Shown here: positions 1 through 8,247 of the stretch, piece after piece
Layout of the letters: each line of letters begins with the position of its first letter
Numbering within the stretch: the stretch's first letter is position 1
Source of the DNA: Myxococcales bacterium
GTDB taxonomy: Bacteria > Myxococcota_A > Bradymonadia > Bradymonadales > Bradymonadaceae
Direction: 5' to 3'
Assembly (NCBI GenBank): GCA_007120035.1
Contig: SKON01000036.1
Coordinates: 24,454 to 88,453, forward strand
Length of the DNA: 64,000 nt
The notes under the pieces: generated by a model
Told to the model about the DNA's origin: nothing
What the model saw: the letters and a program-made list of their open reading frames with translations, nothing else
Database searches by the model: none
Made by a program: the position numbers and the translations under genes

Positions 1-1248
1 GGGGCGGCCGGCGTCGAGGGCGACCTCGGCGAGCTCTCGGCGTCGCTCGGAGAGGCCCGCCCGCGGGCCGAGTTCCTCCAGGAATTCCAGGGTGCGCTCG
101 TCGACGTCGAACCGGACCAGCTCCTGGAGGACCTCTTTGTAGAGGGCTCCCAGGAAGGGGTCTCGGGGACGCTGACGGTCGGAGAGGGCCTCCCTGGCGA
201 GGCCCAGGAAGCGATCGCTGTGGCCGAGGTATCGGTTGGCCGAGGCGGTGAAGTAGAGGTGGGCGTTGAAGAGCGGCGAGGATCGGCGAAGGGGGGTGGC
301 GTCGTCGGCGGCGACTTCGAACCAGCCCTGTCGCCAGGCGATGCGGGTGCGGAGGTATCGGGCGGTCTCGGCGACGTCGATGACGGGGTGATCCGTGAGC
401 TCCGAGAGGGCGTAAGTGGCGGCCTGGGGGTCATCGAGCTCGATGGCGAGGCGAGCTTTGCGGAGGGCCTGGCCCCATCGGGTGATGGCCAGGCGCTCGT
501 GCTCCTCGGGGGCCTCGGTGTGTCGGAGGTCTTCCAGGGCTTCTGCGGCCATTTCAAGGGCCTCGTCGCGGCGATCGTCGTCGAGATCGAAGTCGCCGTC
601 GAGGATGGCGAGGACGAGATCGGCGCGATGGACCTTGACGAGGAGATCGTCGGGATCGGCCCGGAGGATGTCTCCCGTAAGGGCCCACTCGGTGAAGAAC
701 TCGTCGAGGAGATCGTCGCTGAGGCGGTCGAGGAGATCCTCGCACTCGTAGGGGACCTCCGATGGGGCGGGCCACTCGTCGGGCCAGCGCTCGTCCGACG
801 GGGGCCACCGGATCAGGTCGTCTTCAACGGCGGCGGGGTCGCGGGAGAAGTAGGTCCGAGAGGCCAGGCGGGTGTGGATCGTGCCTCGGTGCCACTGCCG
901 GTCCCCGCCGAGGCGCGAGGTGGCGACCAGGCGCAGCCGGCGTTGGTCTTCCAGGCGGAGGCGGCGGTAGATGGCCAGGGCTTCGTCGTCGTTGGCGAGC
1001 AGGGCAGAAGGAGGGGAGATCTCCTGGCAGTTCGCCAGCTGAAGGAAGGCTCGCCCCAGCTCGGTCCAGGCGTCGGGCCGGTGGGAGTGCTCCTCCAGAG
1101 AGAGGGCGTGGTCGAAGCGGGAGAGGTCGGCCTGATGAAAGGCGGTGAAGAGCTCCCGGCGCTCCGGCCCGTCGGCCGTGAGGGGCACGCAGGCCGAGAG
1201 GGACATGGATGCCAAGAGCGCCGCAGGCAGCCAGAGACCGGGCTTCAT
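1..1248 (-). CDS. Lipoprotein with alpha-helical (TPR-like) body, 3' end outside window
   Basis: The reading frame starts at the ATG complementary to 1246-1248 and stays open to base 1, so the C-terminus is missing; 416 codons are present. The N-terminus is a lipoprotein signal (MKPGLWLPAALL.., lipobox LSAC at about residue 20). The rest is rich in Leu, Ala, Asp, Glu and Arg with helix-turn-helix periodicity, suggesting a TPR-like solenoid in the periplasm; I recognise no specific family. Its ATG overlaps the stop of the beta-barrel gene by four bases (ATGA), so the two are probably translationally coupled and may act together in the outer envelope. Function is unknown. Confidence 0.7.
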   Translation of the reverse strand, partial: MKPGLWLPAALLASMSLSACVPLTADGPERRELFTAFHQADLSRFDHALSLEEHSHRPDAWTELGRAFLQLANCQEISPPSALLANDDEALAIYRRLRLEDQRRLRLVATSRLGGDRQWHRGTIHTRLASRTYFSRDPAAVEDDLIRWPPSDERWPDEWPAPSEVPYECEDLLDRLSDDLLDEFFTEWALTGDILRADPDDLLVKVHRADLVLAILDGDFDLDDDRRDEALEMAAEALEDLRHTEAPEEHERLAITRWGQALRKARLAIELDDPQAATYALSELTDHPVIDVAETARYLRTRIAWRQGWFEVAADDATPLRRSSPLFNAHLYFTASANRYLGHSDRFLGLAREALSDRQRPRDPFLGALYKEVLQELVRFDVDERTLEFLEELGPRAGLSERRRELAEVALDAGRP

Positions 1249-1886
1249 CGAAGCCTCCGCTCGGGGGACCAGCCCACGCCGATCAGGGGGGCGAACCCGA
1301 AGGAGGGCGTCCAGCCCCGTTGTCGTCTCTCCAGTTGTGCCGTCCATTGCAGGTCCAACTTGATCTGGATGCCGTGCCGCCAATGAGTCAGAAACGCGAT
1401 CCCCGGCGTCACCGTGGGGATGACCCGTCGCTCAGCAAGGGTGATGCCGCCGTGGAAGCTCACCTGAGGATCGAAGTGGACGACGAAGCGGTCAAGGGTA
1501 AGCACCTTGCCGTAGCCCCAGGACCAACGGACGCCGCCTGTGAAGAGTGCGTCCGGGGCCCGCAGGTCGGGGATCAGGCTCGTCTCGTCGCGGATCCCTT
1601 CAGCGGTTGGACTGAGCCAGCTATGAAAATTATGCCCACGAAGTTCTACGCCGAGGTTCTCGGAGAGGAAGAAGGAGACGTCGGCCCCGTAGCCGACGGT
1701 ACGATAGAAGTCGTCTCGGAAGAGGGTGACGAAGGTGGCGTGGGCGGCGATCCGGCCTTCCTTTTCGGCGAATCGGGGCTGCACGGTGGCCCGAGAGGTA
1801 TCGTCGGCGGCGGCCTCCAGAGATCCCAGGAGTCCGACGGCCAAGATCAGCAGGGCGGTCAGCGATGTCGCTGGTCTCATCGCCAT
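1245..1886 (-). CDS. Outer-membrane beta-barrel domain protein
   Basis: About 213 residues. The N-terminus MAMRPATSLTALLILAVG is a classical signal peptide ending near EAAAD. The mature part alternates polar and hydrophobic residues, with amphipathic strands such as HATFVTLFRDDFYRTVGYG and many aromatic residues, as in the 8-10-stranded OmpA/OmpW-like barrels common in Myxococcota. The ATG at 1886 is preferred because GAGAGG lies five bases upstream; ATG at 1880 would make an ATGA overlap with the upstream gene. It sits between two lipoprotein genes with overlapping ends, implying one envelope operon. The ligand or transport role cannot be told from sequence. Confidence 0.75.
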   Translation of the reverse strand: MAMRPATSLTALLILAVGLLGSLEAAADDTSRATVQPRFAEKEGRIAAHATFVTLFRDDFYRTVGYGADVSFFLSENLGVELRGHNFHSWLSPTAEGIRDETSLIPDLRAPDALFTGGVRWSWGYGKVLTLDRFVVHFDPQVSFHGGITLAERRVIPTVTPGIAFLTHWRHGIQIKLDLQWTAQLERRQRGWTPSFGFAPLIGVGWSPERRLR

Positions 1887-3484
1887 TGGCACCTCTCGGC
1901 GTCCAGCCAGGACTCGTAGCGCTCACCGTTGGCGGCGATGAAGGGAGCTTCGCAGTAGGCGTCGCAGACCTCATAGACGTAGAGCACGGACTCTCGGCGG
2001 TAGGTGGTGAAGCTGACGAAGTCCTGTCGAGGGATGGTGGCGGTGATGCCGATGTCTCTTCGCCAGGCCCAGGTCTCGCGATAGAAGAACTGAAAGTAGC
2101 CGGGACCGACCATGGCCTCGATGGTCGGAGAGTGGCTGCAGAACCGGACGTACTCCGGGTCGGGGGCAGCGTTGGGGGGCGGGATCGTCAGGGGCATCAT
2201 GCCCTCGCCGTCGGTGGTCCTCAGGGGGAAGTGGAAGTGGACCACGCTCTCCAGAGCGGGCAAGAAGTTATCGTCTTCCAGGGGAGCCCAGGGGACGCCC
2301 TCGTCGCCGATGTAGAGAGCCCGGATGGTGTTGGAGGCGATCAGCCAGGTGAAGAGCTCCGTGTCCGGTCGGTCTTCGACGTAGAAGGCCAGGTTACCCA
2401 GATCCTGAAGGTGGTTGTTTGGCGGCGCGAGCTCCACGTTGTTCAGGTAGACCAGGACCACCGTGGTGTCTTGATCCCAGATCTCGGCTCGTTGGTCGAT
2501 GGCGGCCTGGATCTGCTGGATCGGTAGGGTGGAGTGGGGGTTTTGAGAGCAGCCGTTCTCTTGCTGGCCCTCTTGATCGAGGGGGCGGAAGGTGCCCAGG
2601 ACGTGATGGGGCGCCGGGCGTTGGCTCAGGGCGTCGGCGATGGTGGAGGTGATCTCGGAGATGATGCGTTCACAGCGGGATTCGTTGACCACCTGGAGAT
2701 CGGCGATGAAGGCGATCATTGTGGGGTGGTTGATGACGGGGACGTCCTCGTCGATGCGTTCGCCGTAGAGCATGGGCCCCGGTTGTAAGTGGGCCGAGAC
2801 TTGATCGCCGTCGCGGTCGGAGCGGTGGGGTCGAACCACCATACATGGAGTGTCTTCACTCCACCCCTGGGGCAGAGGGACCGGATCGTGGAGGGAGGAG
2901 AAGTCGACGTTCGGGATGGTGACACCCTCGGCTCCACAGCCGTGGTGGACGGGGACGTCGGCCATGCCCCACTGAAAGGATCGGCGCAGGGGGATGTCCT
3001 CATCGGCGAAGAAGTCGAAGAGGTAAGGGCGGACGGACCGGTTGTTGTCGATGGCGATGGGATCGATGGCGAAGGTCACGGGGGCTTCGTGGAGCCGGGG
3101 CTCAGTGGCGTTGAAGATCCCGTGGCGGCGGTCCACGGCCCGAAGGGCCGGGCCCGACTCAGGGGGCTCCCACCGACCGGGGATCTGAAACTGGACACAG
3201 GTGTAGATCCGGTCGCAATCGAAGGGCTCGTGGGGAAAGGCGGTATCGGCGAGGTCGAGGGGCTGAAACTCGCCGTCGATGAAGAGCTCGAAGTGGACCC
3301 TCCGGAGCCGGGCGTCGTCCTGGATCCGCCACACCAGAAAGGTCAGGTCCTCCTGGTCGGAGTAGACCACGTCGAAGCCCCGGGGGGCGTAGGGGCTGCG
3401 CTCGAACTCAACGAAGGAGCAGCTCGTCAGAAAGACAGAGAGACCCAGCGCGACGGGGAGGAGTGATGTATGGGGACCGCCCAT
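1877..3484 (-). CDS. Uncharacterised lipoprotein, 535 aa
   Basis: The N-terminus (MGGPHTSLLPVALGLSVFL then TSC) is a lipoprotein signal with cleavage at about Cys22. The mature protein has an early beta-rich part (strands such as VHFELFIDGEFQPL, reminiscent of an Ig/fibronectin fold) and about a dozen cysteines, consistent with disulfides in an exported protein. I recognise no catalytic motif. A middle stretch (TTVVLVYLNNVELAPPNNH) resembles the core of a VWA-like or Rossmann-like fold without a clear MIDAS; this is weak. The 3' end overlaps the barrel gene. It is probably a surface or periplasmic partner of the barrel. Confidence 0.6.
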   Translation of the reverse strand: MGGPHTSLLPVALGLSVFLTSCSFVEFERSPYAPRGFDVVYSDQEDLTFLVWRIQDDARLRRVHFELFIDGEFQPLDLADTAFPHEPFDCDRIYTCVQFQIPGRWEPPESGPALRAVDRRHGIFNATEPRLHEAPVTFAIDPIAIDNNRSVRPYLFDFFADEDIPLRRSFQWGMADVPVHHGCGAEGVTIPNVDFSSLHDPVPLPQGWSEDTPCMVVRPHRSDRDGDQVSAHLQPGPMLYGERIDEDVPVINHPTMIAFIADLQVVNESRCERIISEITSTIADALSQRPAPHHVLGTFRPLDQEGQQENGCSQNPHSTLPIQQIQAAIDQRAEIWDQDTTVVLVYLNNVELAPPNNHLQDLGNLAFYVEDRPDTELFTWLIASNTIRALYIGDEGVPWAPLEDDNFLPALESVVHFHFPLRTTDGEGMMPLTIPPPNAAPDPEYVRFCSHSPTIEAMVGPGYFQFFYRETWAWRRDIGITATIPRQDFVSFTTYRRESVLYVYEVCDAYCEAPFIAANGERYESWLDAERCQWR

Positions 3485-3562
3485 GATCGGATCCTTGAAG
3501 ACACATGGCGAGAGCCATGGAGAAAGGCTACCCGATCAAAGGGATTGAAAAAAGCGAGCCAA

Positions 3563-4606
3563 TCAGGTGGACGATGAGGACTGGCGATTGATCCGCTCGG
3601 CGACGACGACGGCGTCGACGATGGACCAGATGTGGACGACCCACCCGAGGAAGACGAACCACAGCAGGAAGGTCAGGATGAGCATGATGATGCCCTTGCT
3701 GACCTCGCCGTTGTAGATCTGGCCGGTGCCGCAGAGGATCAGGCTCAAGAGGAGAGCCATGCCGGGCTGATGCTCGGGCTGATCGATATGATCGGCGGAG
3801 AGGGCGAGCTCGCCGGAGGCCGTGGTGGTGGCCAGGGCTGTGGACTGAGTGGGGGCGGTGAACCCGAAGCCACCGTAGTCCTGGGACTGGGAGAAGGGGG
3901 CGGTGTCGACCTCGGCGCAGGTGGTGACCGTGGGGCGAGCGTTGGCCAGGGGCTTGGGCTCGCAGGTCACGCCGGCGTCGACGACGACCGAGGTGGGGCC
4001 GCACCGGTTGGGGCGAGCGTCGGGGCGGCCCAGGCGGCTGGTAGAGCCGTCGGGGAGGCCATCGAATCGGGAGGTGAAGGTCTCCCGGGTGGATCGGCGG
4101 GTCGGGGGCTGAGAGGTGCCCTGGAACCAATCGGGGGTCGGCTGTTGGTAGGACTGGTGGGAAGGGGCCTCGTCGGGACGGCCGAAGCCGCCGTCAGCCC
4201 CCGGATAGGGGCTGAAGTCCGTGGGGGAGAGGGTCTCCGAGGGGCCGCTCTCGTTGATGGAGGTGGTGAACCGCTCGGCGACGACGGGGCTCTTCGGGGT
4301 CGGGGCGTTCTCTTTGCCAGCGGCGGCGTCGGCGGCGGCGGCCACTTCTTCCCAGCCGTCTTCGGCGGGGTCGAGCCGGGGCGGCGTGGGGGCGTCCCCG
4401 GACCGGTGGTCGGGGACAAAGTAGTAGAGGTTGCCCTCTTCGTCGCTGTCGAGCTCCAGGACTCCCTCTTCCAGGAGGGTCTCCAGGAGTTGGTTGGCTT
4501 TTCGGGAAGGGATGCCCAGGTAGTAAGCGACCGAAGCAGTCGTAATTCGGGCGTCAGTCTCGAAGGCCATTTTCAAGATGGCTTGTTCAAATCGTTGCAC
4601 TTCCAT
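3563..4606 (-). CDS. Winged-helix / disordered linker / TM2-domain protein
   Basis: 347 residues in three parts. Residues 1-70 look like a small winged helix (MEVQRFEQAILKMAFETDAR.., ITTASVAYYLGI, then a beta wing ending NLYYFVPD). Residues 70-275 are low-complexity, rich in Pro, Ser, Thr, Ala, Gly. Residues 280-340 form a TM2 domain: first helix MALLLSLILCGTGQIYNGE, then a second hydrophobic helix ending HIWSIVDAV. TM2 proteins lie in the inner membrane. The winged-helix part may bind DNA or, more likely, fold as a protein-interaction unit facing the cytoplasm. A 218-bp gap upstream suggests its own promoter, and it may read through into the lipoprotein operon. Confidence 0.75.
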   Translation of the reverse strand: MEVQRFEQAILKMAFETDARITTASVAYYLGIPSRKANQLLETLLEEGVLELDSDEEGNLYYFVPDHRSGDAPTPPRLDPAEDGWEEVAAAADAAAGKENAPTPKSPVVAERFTTSINESGPSETLSPTDFSPYPGADGGFGRPDEAPSHQSYQQPTPDWFQGTSQPPTRRSTRETFTSRFDGLPDGSTSRLGRPDARPNRCGPTSVVVDAGVTCEPKPLANARPTVTTCAEVDTAPFSQSQDYGGFGFTAPTQSTALATTTASGELALSADHIDQPEHQPGMALLLSLILCGTGQIYNGEVSKGIIMLILTFLLWFVFLGWVVHIWSIVDAVVVAERINRQSSSST

Positions 4607-4630
4607 TGGGCGCCACCCTCTCGGTTACCA

Positions 4631-4650
4631 CTTCGCCGTCATGGGCGAAG
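4631..4650. promoter_or_regulatory. Inverted repeat upstream of TM2 gene
   Basis: CTTCGCC (4631-4637) and GGCGAAG (4644-4650) form a perfect 7-bp stem around a 6-base loop, 24 bases upstream of the TM2 protein start. It could be an operator or a 5'-UTR hairpin. No family assignment is possible. Confidence 0.3.
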
Positions 4651-4743
4651 CCTTCGTAGCTTTGAACCATCGTACCCGGGGAGTTTGTTCCCCACAAGGC
4701 AGGGGATCGAAGGGATCCCACGGGAGGAGGTCCTGCACAAACC

Positions 4744-4767
4744 GTGCCTGACGTTCGTCTCAGGCAC
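4744..4767 (-). terminator. Possible terminator of the rib/nusB operon
   Basis: GTGCCTGA (4744-4751) and TCAGGCAC (4760-4767) form a perfect 8-bp stem with an 8-base loop, 58 bases past the last stop codon of the minus-strand operon. The run of T after the stem on the minus strand is short (GGTTTG), so intrinsic termination would be weak. Confidence 0.4.
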
Positions 4768-4824
4768 TTCCTGAGAACCTAATCATTGAACGCAGAGGTT
4801 CAACGAATGGATCTGAAGAAGAAT

Positions 4825-5517
4825 TCAGATCTCGTCGGAGGTTCGGTCTTCGTGGAGGTGATGGGTGGCCCATCGGGCCAGGGTGGCCCGGGGGCCCGGG
4901 GGGAGGTCCGTGAGGTGGAAGGCGAGGACCTCCAGAGGAGAGAGCTCGGCCCGGGTCGCCAGGGCCCGGCGGCCCTGGGGGTCGCGCAGGAGGGTGGTGT
5001 AGGCGCCCTGGGCGTCGGTGTCCACGGTGTAGACCCGGGTGTCACCGTAGCTGTCCCGCGCTACCCATCGGGATTCGCCGTCGTCGACGCCGTCGCCGGC
5101 TCGGTCCTCCGGGGGCTGTAGACGCCAGAGGGCCAGGAGCTCTCCGTCGGCGTTGAAGACATCCCAGCCGTTGTCGGCGCGCTCCACTCGCCAGGCCCCG
5201 TGCAGGACAGCCACGTCGGGTTGGAGCCACTCGGGCGAGATCGGATCTTCGCCGGGGACGATGAGGGCGACGTTGCCTTCGTCGTCGAAGGACACCCGAC
5301 CCACGGGGCGAGAGAGTTCGTCGTAGACCCGGAGCCCGGATCGCCGGGTGCGCATCTTCATGGTGGGGCCGTCGGGCCCCTCCAGGACGATCCGTTTGCC
5401 CGGGGAGGTGAAGCGATCGTAGAGGGGCTCGCCAGGGGCGAACCGGGGCGGCGGCTCCGGCGGCGGGAAGCACCCGGCGCAGAGGAAGGCGATCAGGACC
5501 AGGAGGGTCGGTCTCAC
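4825..5517 (-). CDS. Small lipoprotein downstream of nusB
   Basis: The frame is open further upstream, but the likely start is the GTG at 5517, which overlaps the nusB stop (GTGA) and gives a textbook lipoprotein signal (VRPTLLVLIAFL then CAGC). The mature protein of about 215 residues begins with a Pro-rich stretch (FPPPEPPP) and is beta-rich, with motifs such as KIRT/GLRVYD and VGRVSFDD suggesting a repeated beta fold. I do not recognise a family. It is the last gene of the yceD-to-nusB operon, and its expression is tied to nusB by overlap. Confidence 0.65.
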   Translation of the reverse strand: MRPTLLVLIAFLCAGCFPPPEPPPRFAPGEPLYDRFTSPGKRIVLEGPDGPTMKMRTRRSGLRVYDELSRPVGRVSFDDEGNVALIVPGEDPISPEWLQPDVAVLHGAWRVERADNGWDVFNADGELLALWRLQPPEDRAGDGVDDGESRWVARDSYGDTRVYTVDTDAQGAYTTLLRDPQGRRALATRAELSPLEVLAFHLTDLPPGPRATLARWATHHLHEDRTSDEI

Positions 5518-5945
5518 CGCGTGACGGGGATGTCGCGATTCTTGCAGCATTGGTCCAGGAGGCCATTGATGAACCCGGGGGTGCTCTTGGAGCCGAACTC
5601 CTTGGCGAGCTCCACGCAAGCGTTGATCACCACCAGCGGCGGGGTCTCGCCATGGATCAGCTCTTGAATTCCCAGGCGAAGGAGGTTTCGATCCACGGCG
5701 GCCATCCGCTCGATTCGCCAGGTAGGGCTGAGCTCAGTGATCTCCTGATCGAGGGCCTCCAGATTGTTCGTGACCGCGGCGACCCGACGCTCCACGTCGG
5801 CCCAGAACTCCTGGACGGGCTCCCCGTCGTCCTGGAGGGAGTCGGCCAGGTCCGCCAGGGCGTCGGGGGCCGAGAGGCCGGAGACGTCGATGGCGTAGAG
5901 GACCTGAAGGGCTGCTCGTCGGGCCTTTCGGGGGTAGTCGGTCAT
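5514..5945 (-). CDS. nusB: Transcription antitermination factor NusB
   Basis: 143 residues, the usual NusB size. It starts MTDYPRKARRAALQVLYA, the family's N-terminal helix that binds boxA RNA together with NusE (S10). It ends with the conserved pattern LIHGETPPLVVINACVELA then KSTPGFINGLLD. NusB acts in rRNA antitermination complexes. ATG at 5945 overlaps the ribH stop by ATGA. The ribH-nusB pairing is a very common bacterial arrangement and supports the assignment. Confidence 0.95.
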   Translation of the reverse strand: MTDYPRKARRAALQVLYAIDVSGLSAPDALADLADSLQDDGEPVQEFWADVERRVAAVTNNLEALDQEITELSPTWRIERMAAVDRNLLRLGIQELIHGETPPLVVINACVELAKEFGSKSTPGFINGLLDQCCKNRDIPVTR

Positions 5946-6415
5946 GAGTTCCCCAGGGCGGCGTAGAGGTTGGCCATCTCGAGGGCTGCCAGGGCCGCCT
6001 CGGCGCCCTTGTTGCCCGCCTTGGAGCCGCTGCGCTCCACGGCTTGCTCCAGGGTGTCGCAGGTGATCACGCCGAAGGCCACGGGCAAGGAAGAGTCGCG
6101 GGCCACGGCGCCGATCCCCTTGGCGGCCTCGGCGGCGATGTAGTCGAAGTGAGGGGTGGAGCCCCGGATCAGGACGCCGAGGCAGATCACGGCGTCCACG
6201 TCGAGGTGAGCGGCGGCCTTGGCGGCGGCCTGGGGCAGCTCGAAGCTCCCGGGGCATCGGAGGATCACCAGATCGTCGTCGGCGGCCCCGTGGCGGGTGA
6301 GGGTGTCGATGGCGCCGGCCACGAGCTGGTCGGCGAAGATGGAGTTGAAGCGGGCGGCGACGATAGCGAAGCGTTTGCCCTTGGCGGAGAAATCGCCTTC
6401 GATGATGCGGGGCAT
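5942..6415 (-). CDS. ribH: 6,7-dimethyl-8-ribityllumazine synthase
   Basis: 157 residues, matching the family. Lumazine synthase condenses 5-amino-6-ribitylamino-uracil with dihydroxybutanone phosphate in the penultimate step of riboflavin synthesis. Visible motifs: VAARFNSIFADQLVAGA (substrate aromatic stacking region), CPGSFELP, GVLIRGSTPHFDYIAAEA with the catalytic His, and PVAFGVITCDTLEQAVERSG. It follows ribB by 10 bases and overlaps nusB, inside a complete riboflavin operon. Confidence 0.96.
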   Translation of the reverse strand: MPRIIEGDFSAKGKRFAIVAARFNSIFADQLVAGAIDTLTRHGAADDDLVILRCPGSFELPQAAAKAAAHLDVDAVICLGVLIRGSTPHFDYIAAEAAKGIGAVARDSSLPVAFGVITCDTLEQAVERSGSKAGNKGAEAALAALEMANLYAALGNS

Positions 6416-6425
6416 CGGGGCCTCC

Positions 6426-7580
6426 TTACGAGGTGGGTTCGGGGATGGGCACCTGATCGACGATGGTGATGCCGAAGCTCTCGGTGCCGACGATCTTCTT
6501 GGGTCGGTTGGTCAGGACGCGGACGGCGCCGCACCCGGCGCTGCGCAGGATCTGGGCGCCAACGCCCAGGGCTCGGAGGGTTTTCTTGGGCTGGTTGGCG
6601 ATCTCCTCGGGGGTCTGCTGCGGGGGGGCCTCCTCGTCGAGGACCCGCTGGCGGACCAGGTCGGAGGCCGAGACCTCCTGCTTGTCGAGGTAGACCAGGA
6701 CGCCGCAGCCCTGGCTGGCGATGAACTCCATGGTCCCCGAGAGCTGGCGAGCCGAGGGGCTGCGGTGATGGGTGAAGACGTCGAAGGTGTCCCATCGAGG
6801 CTGGACCCGCACCGGGGTGGGGACGTCGGGGTCGGGGGTCCCGCAGATAAAGCAGAGGTGTTCGGCGCCGTCGAGGCGGCTCTTGTAGACCCGTACTCGC
6901 CAGTCGCCGTCGTACTCGGTGTGGAGCGGGGCCTCCTCGACGACCTCCAGGAGGCTCTCGTGCTGGAGGCGGTACTGGATCAGGTCCGAGACGGAGAGGA
7001 GGATCAGGTCGTGACGGGCGGCGAATTCTTGAAGGTCCGGGAGCCGGGCCATGGTTCCGTCTTCGTTCATGATCTCGCAGATCACCCCGGCGGGGGTGAG
7101 ACCAGCCATTCGGGCCAGGTCGACGCTGCCCTCGGTCTGCCCTGTGCGGACCAGGACGCCGCCGTCGCGGGCCCGCAGGGGGAAGACGTGGCCGGGCATC
7201 ACAATGTCGTTAGGCCCGGCGTCGGGGGCGACGGCGGCCTGGATGGTCCGAGATCGGTCGGCGGCGCTGATGCCCGTGGTGACGCCCTCGGCGGCTTCGA
7301 TGCTGACCGTGAAGGCCGTGCCGAAAGGGCTGGTGTTCTGGTCGACCATCATGGGGATCTTCAGGCGATCGATGTGGTCCCCCGTCAGGGTCAGGCAGAT
7401 CAACCCTCGCCCGTAGGTGGCCATGAAGTTGATCTGCTCCGGGGTGACCTTCTCGGCGGCCATGCAGAGATCGCCTTCGTTCTCGCGCTCCTCGGCGTCG
7501 ATGAGGATGACGATCTGGCCGTCGGCGATGGCCCGGAGGGCTCGCTCGACCCGTTCGATAGGTTCGGTGTTCTCGTTCAC
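6426..7580 (-). CDS. ribB: DHBP synthase RibB fused to a degenerate GTP cyclohydrolase II domain (RibBX type)
   Basis: The GTG at 7580 is chosen because GGAGG lies five bases upstream; 384 residues. Residues 1-200 are DHBP synthase, making dihydroxybutanone phosphate from ribulose-5-phosphate: AEERENEGDL, HVFPLRARDGGVLVR. The usual GHTE metal-ligand segment reads GQTEGSVDL (His to Gln). Residues 210-384 have the GTP cyclohydrolase II fold outline (ALGVGAQILRSAG near the end), but the three zinc cysteines of the usual HSECLTGDxxxxxxCDCG motif are absent (VRVQPRWDTFDVFTHH instead). This domain should be inactive, as in RibBX proteins, so an independent RibA must be encoded elsewhere. Confidence 0.85.
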   Translation of the reverse strand: MNENTEPIERVERALRAIADGQIVILIDAEERENEGDLCMAAEKVTPEQINFMATYGRGLICLTLTGDHIDRLKIPMMVDQNTSPFGTAFTVSIEAAEGVTTGISAADRSRTIQAAVAPDAGPNDIVMPGHVFPLRARDGGVLVRTGQTEGSVDLARMAGLTPAGVICEIMNEDGTMARLPDLQEFAARHDLILLSVSDLIQYRLQHESLLEVVEEAPLHTEYDGDWRVRVYKSRLDGAEHLCFICGTPDPDVPTPVRVQPRWDTFDVFTHHRSPSARQLSGTMEFIASQGCGVLVYLDKQEVSASDLVRQRVLDEEAPPQQTPEEIANQPKKTLRALGVGAQILRSAGCGAVRVLTNRPKKIVGTESFGITIVDQVPIPEPTS

Positions 7581-7608
7581 ATGTACCTCCAGAAGAGAGG
7601 GCGCCACC

Positions 7609-8247
7609 TTACGCGGAGAACCCGGCCTTCGCCAGCGCTTCCATGGTCAGGGCCGTCGAGGCGGGATCTACGAACTTTCGTACGTACTTACCGAGGACGT
7701 CACCCTCGAGGTTCACGGCTCGCCCGGGATGATAGTCACCGAGGTTGGTCTTCTCCAGGGTGTGAGGGATGATCGCCAGGGAGAAGAGGGCTCCGTCGAC
7801 GGAGTTGACCGTGAGGCTGACGCCGTCGACGGCGACGGAGCCCTTGTCGATCAGGTAGGGCCGGACCTCCTCGGGGGCTTCGATGGTGAAGAGGATGGCG
7901 TTGTCGTCCCGGGATCGGGATCGGATGGTGCCGACGGCGTCGACGTGGCCGAGGACAATATGGCCGCCGAGACGATCGCCCACCCGGAGGGCCCGCTCCA
8001 GGTGGACCCGGGCGCCCACGGGGCGGTCCCCCAGGGTGGTCCGGGAGAGAGTCTCGGGGCTGGCGTCGATGGAGAAGGAGTCGCCGTCGAAGGCGGTGAC
8101 CGTCAGGCAGGCCCCGTCGACGGCGATGCTCTCGCCGATCTCGAAGTCCGAGGTGTCGAAGCCGGTGGCGATGGTGACCGACCAGTTTCGGCCGCCCTGC
8201 TTGCGGGCACGAACGGTGCCGATGTCGGCGATGAGTCCTGTGAACAT
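7609..8247 (-). CDS. ribE: Riboflavin synthase alpha subunit
   Basis: 212 residues. It dismutates two lumazine molecules to riboflavin. The start MFTGLIADIGTV is diagnostic, and the two tandem beta-barrel halves are visible: residues 1-95 (IAVDGACLTVT, SPETLSRTTLG) and 96-200 (GHIVLGHVDAVGTI, VAVDGVSLTVNSV, IIPHTLEKTNLG). The ATG overlaps the ribD stop by one base (TGATG), so the two are translationally coupled. The frame is open upstream, but the start is fixed by the family N-terminus. Confidence 0.95.
   Translation of the reverse strand: MFTGLIADIGTVRARKQGGRNWSVTIATGFDTSDFEIGESIAVDGACLTVTAFDGDSFSIDASPETLSRTTLGDRPVGARVHLERALRVGDRLGGHIVLGHVDAVGTIRSRSRDDNAILFTIEAPEEVRPYLIDKGSVAVDGVSLTVNSVDGALFSLAIIPHTLEKTNLGDYHPGRAVNLEGDVLGKYVRKFVDPASTALTMEALAKAGFSA

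Noticed and set aside
220..1386. Long plus-strand open frame of 388 codons
   Set aside because: It mirrors the minus-strand lipoprotein gene, which has a signal peptide, lipobox and an ATGA overlap; the plus-strand translation is a low-complexity Gly/Val/Glu string typical of antisense frames in high-GC DNA.
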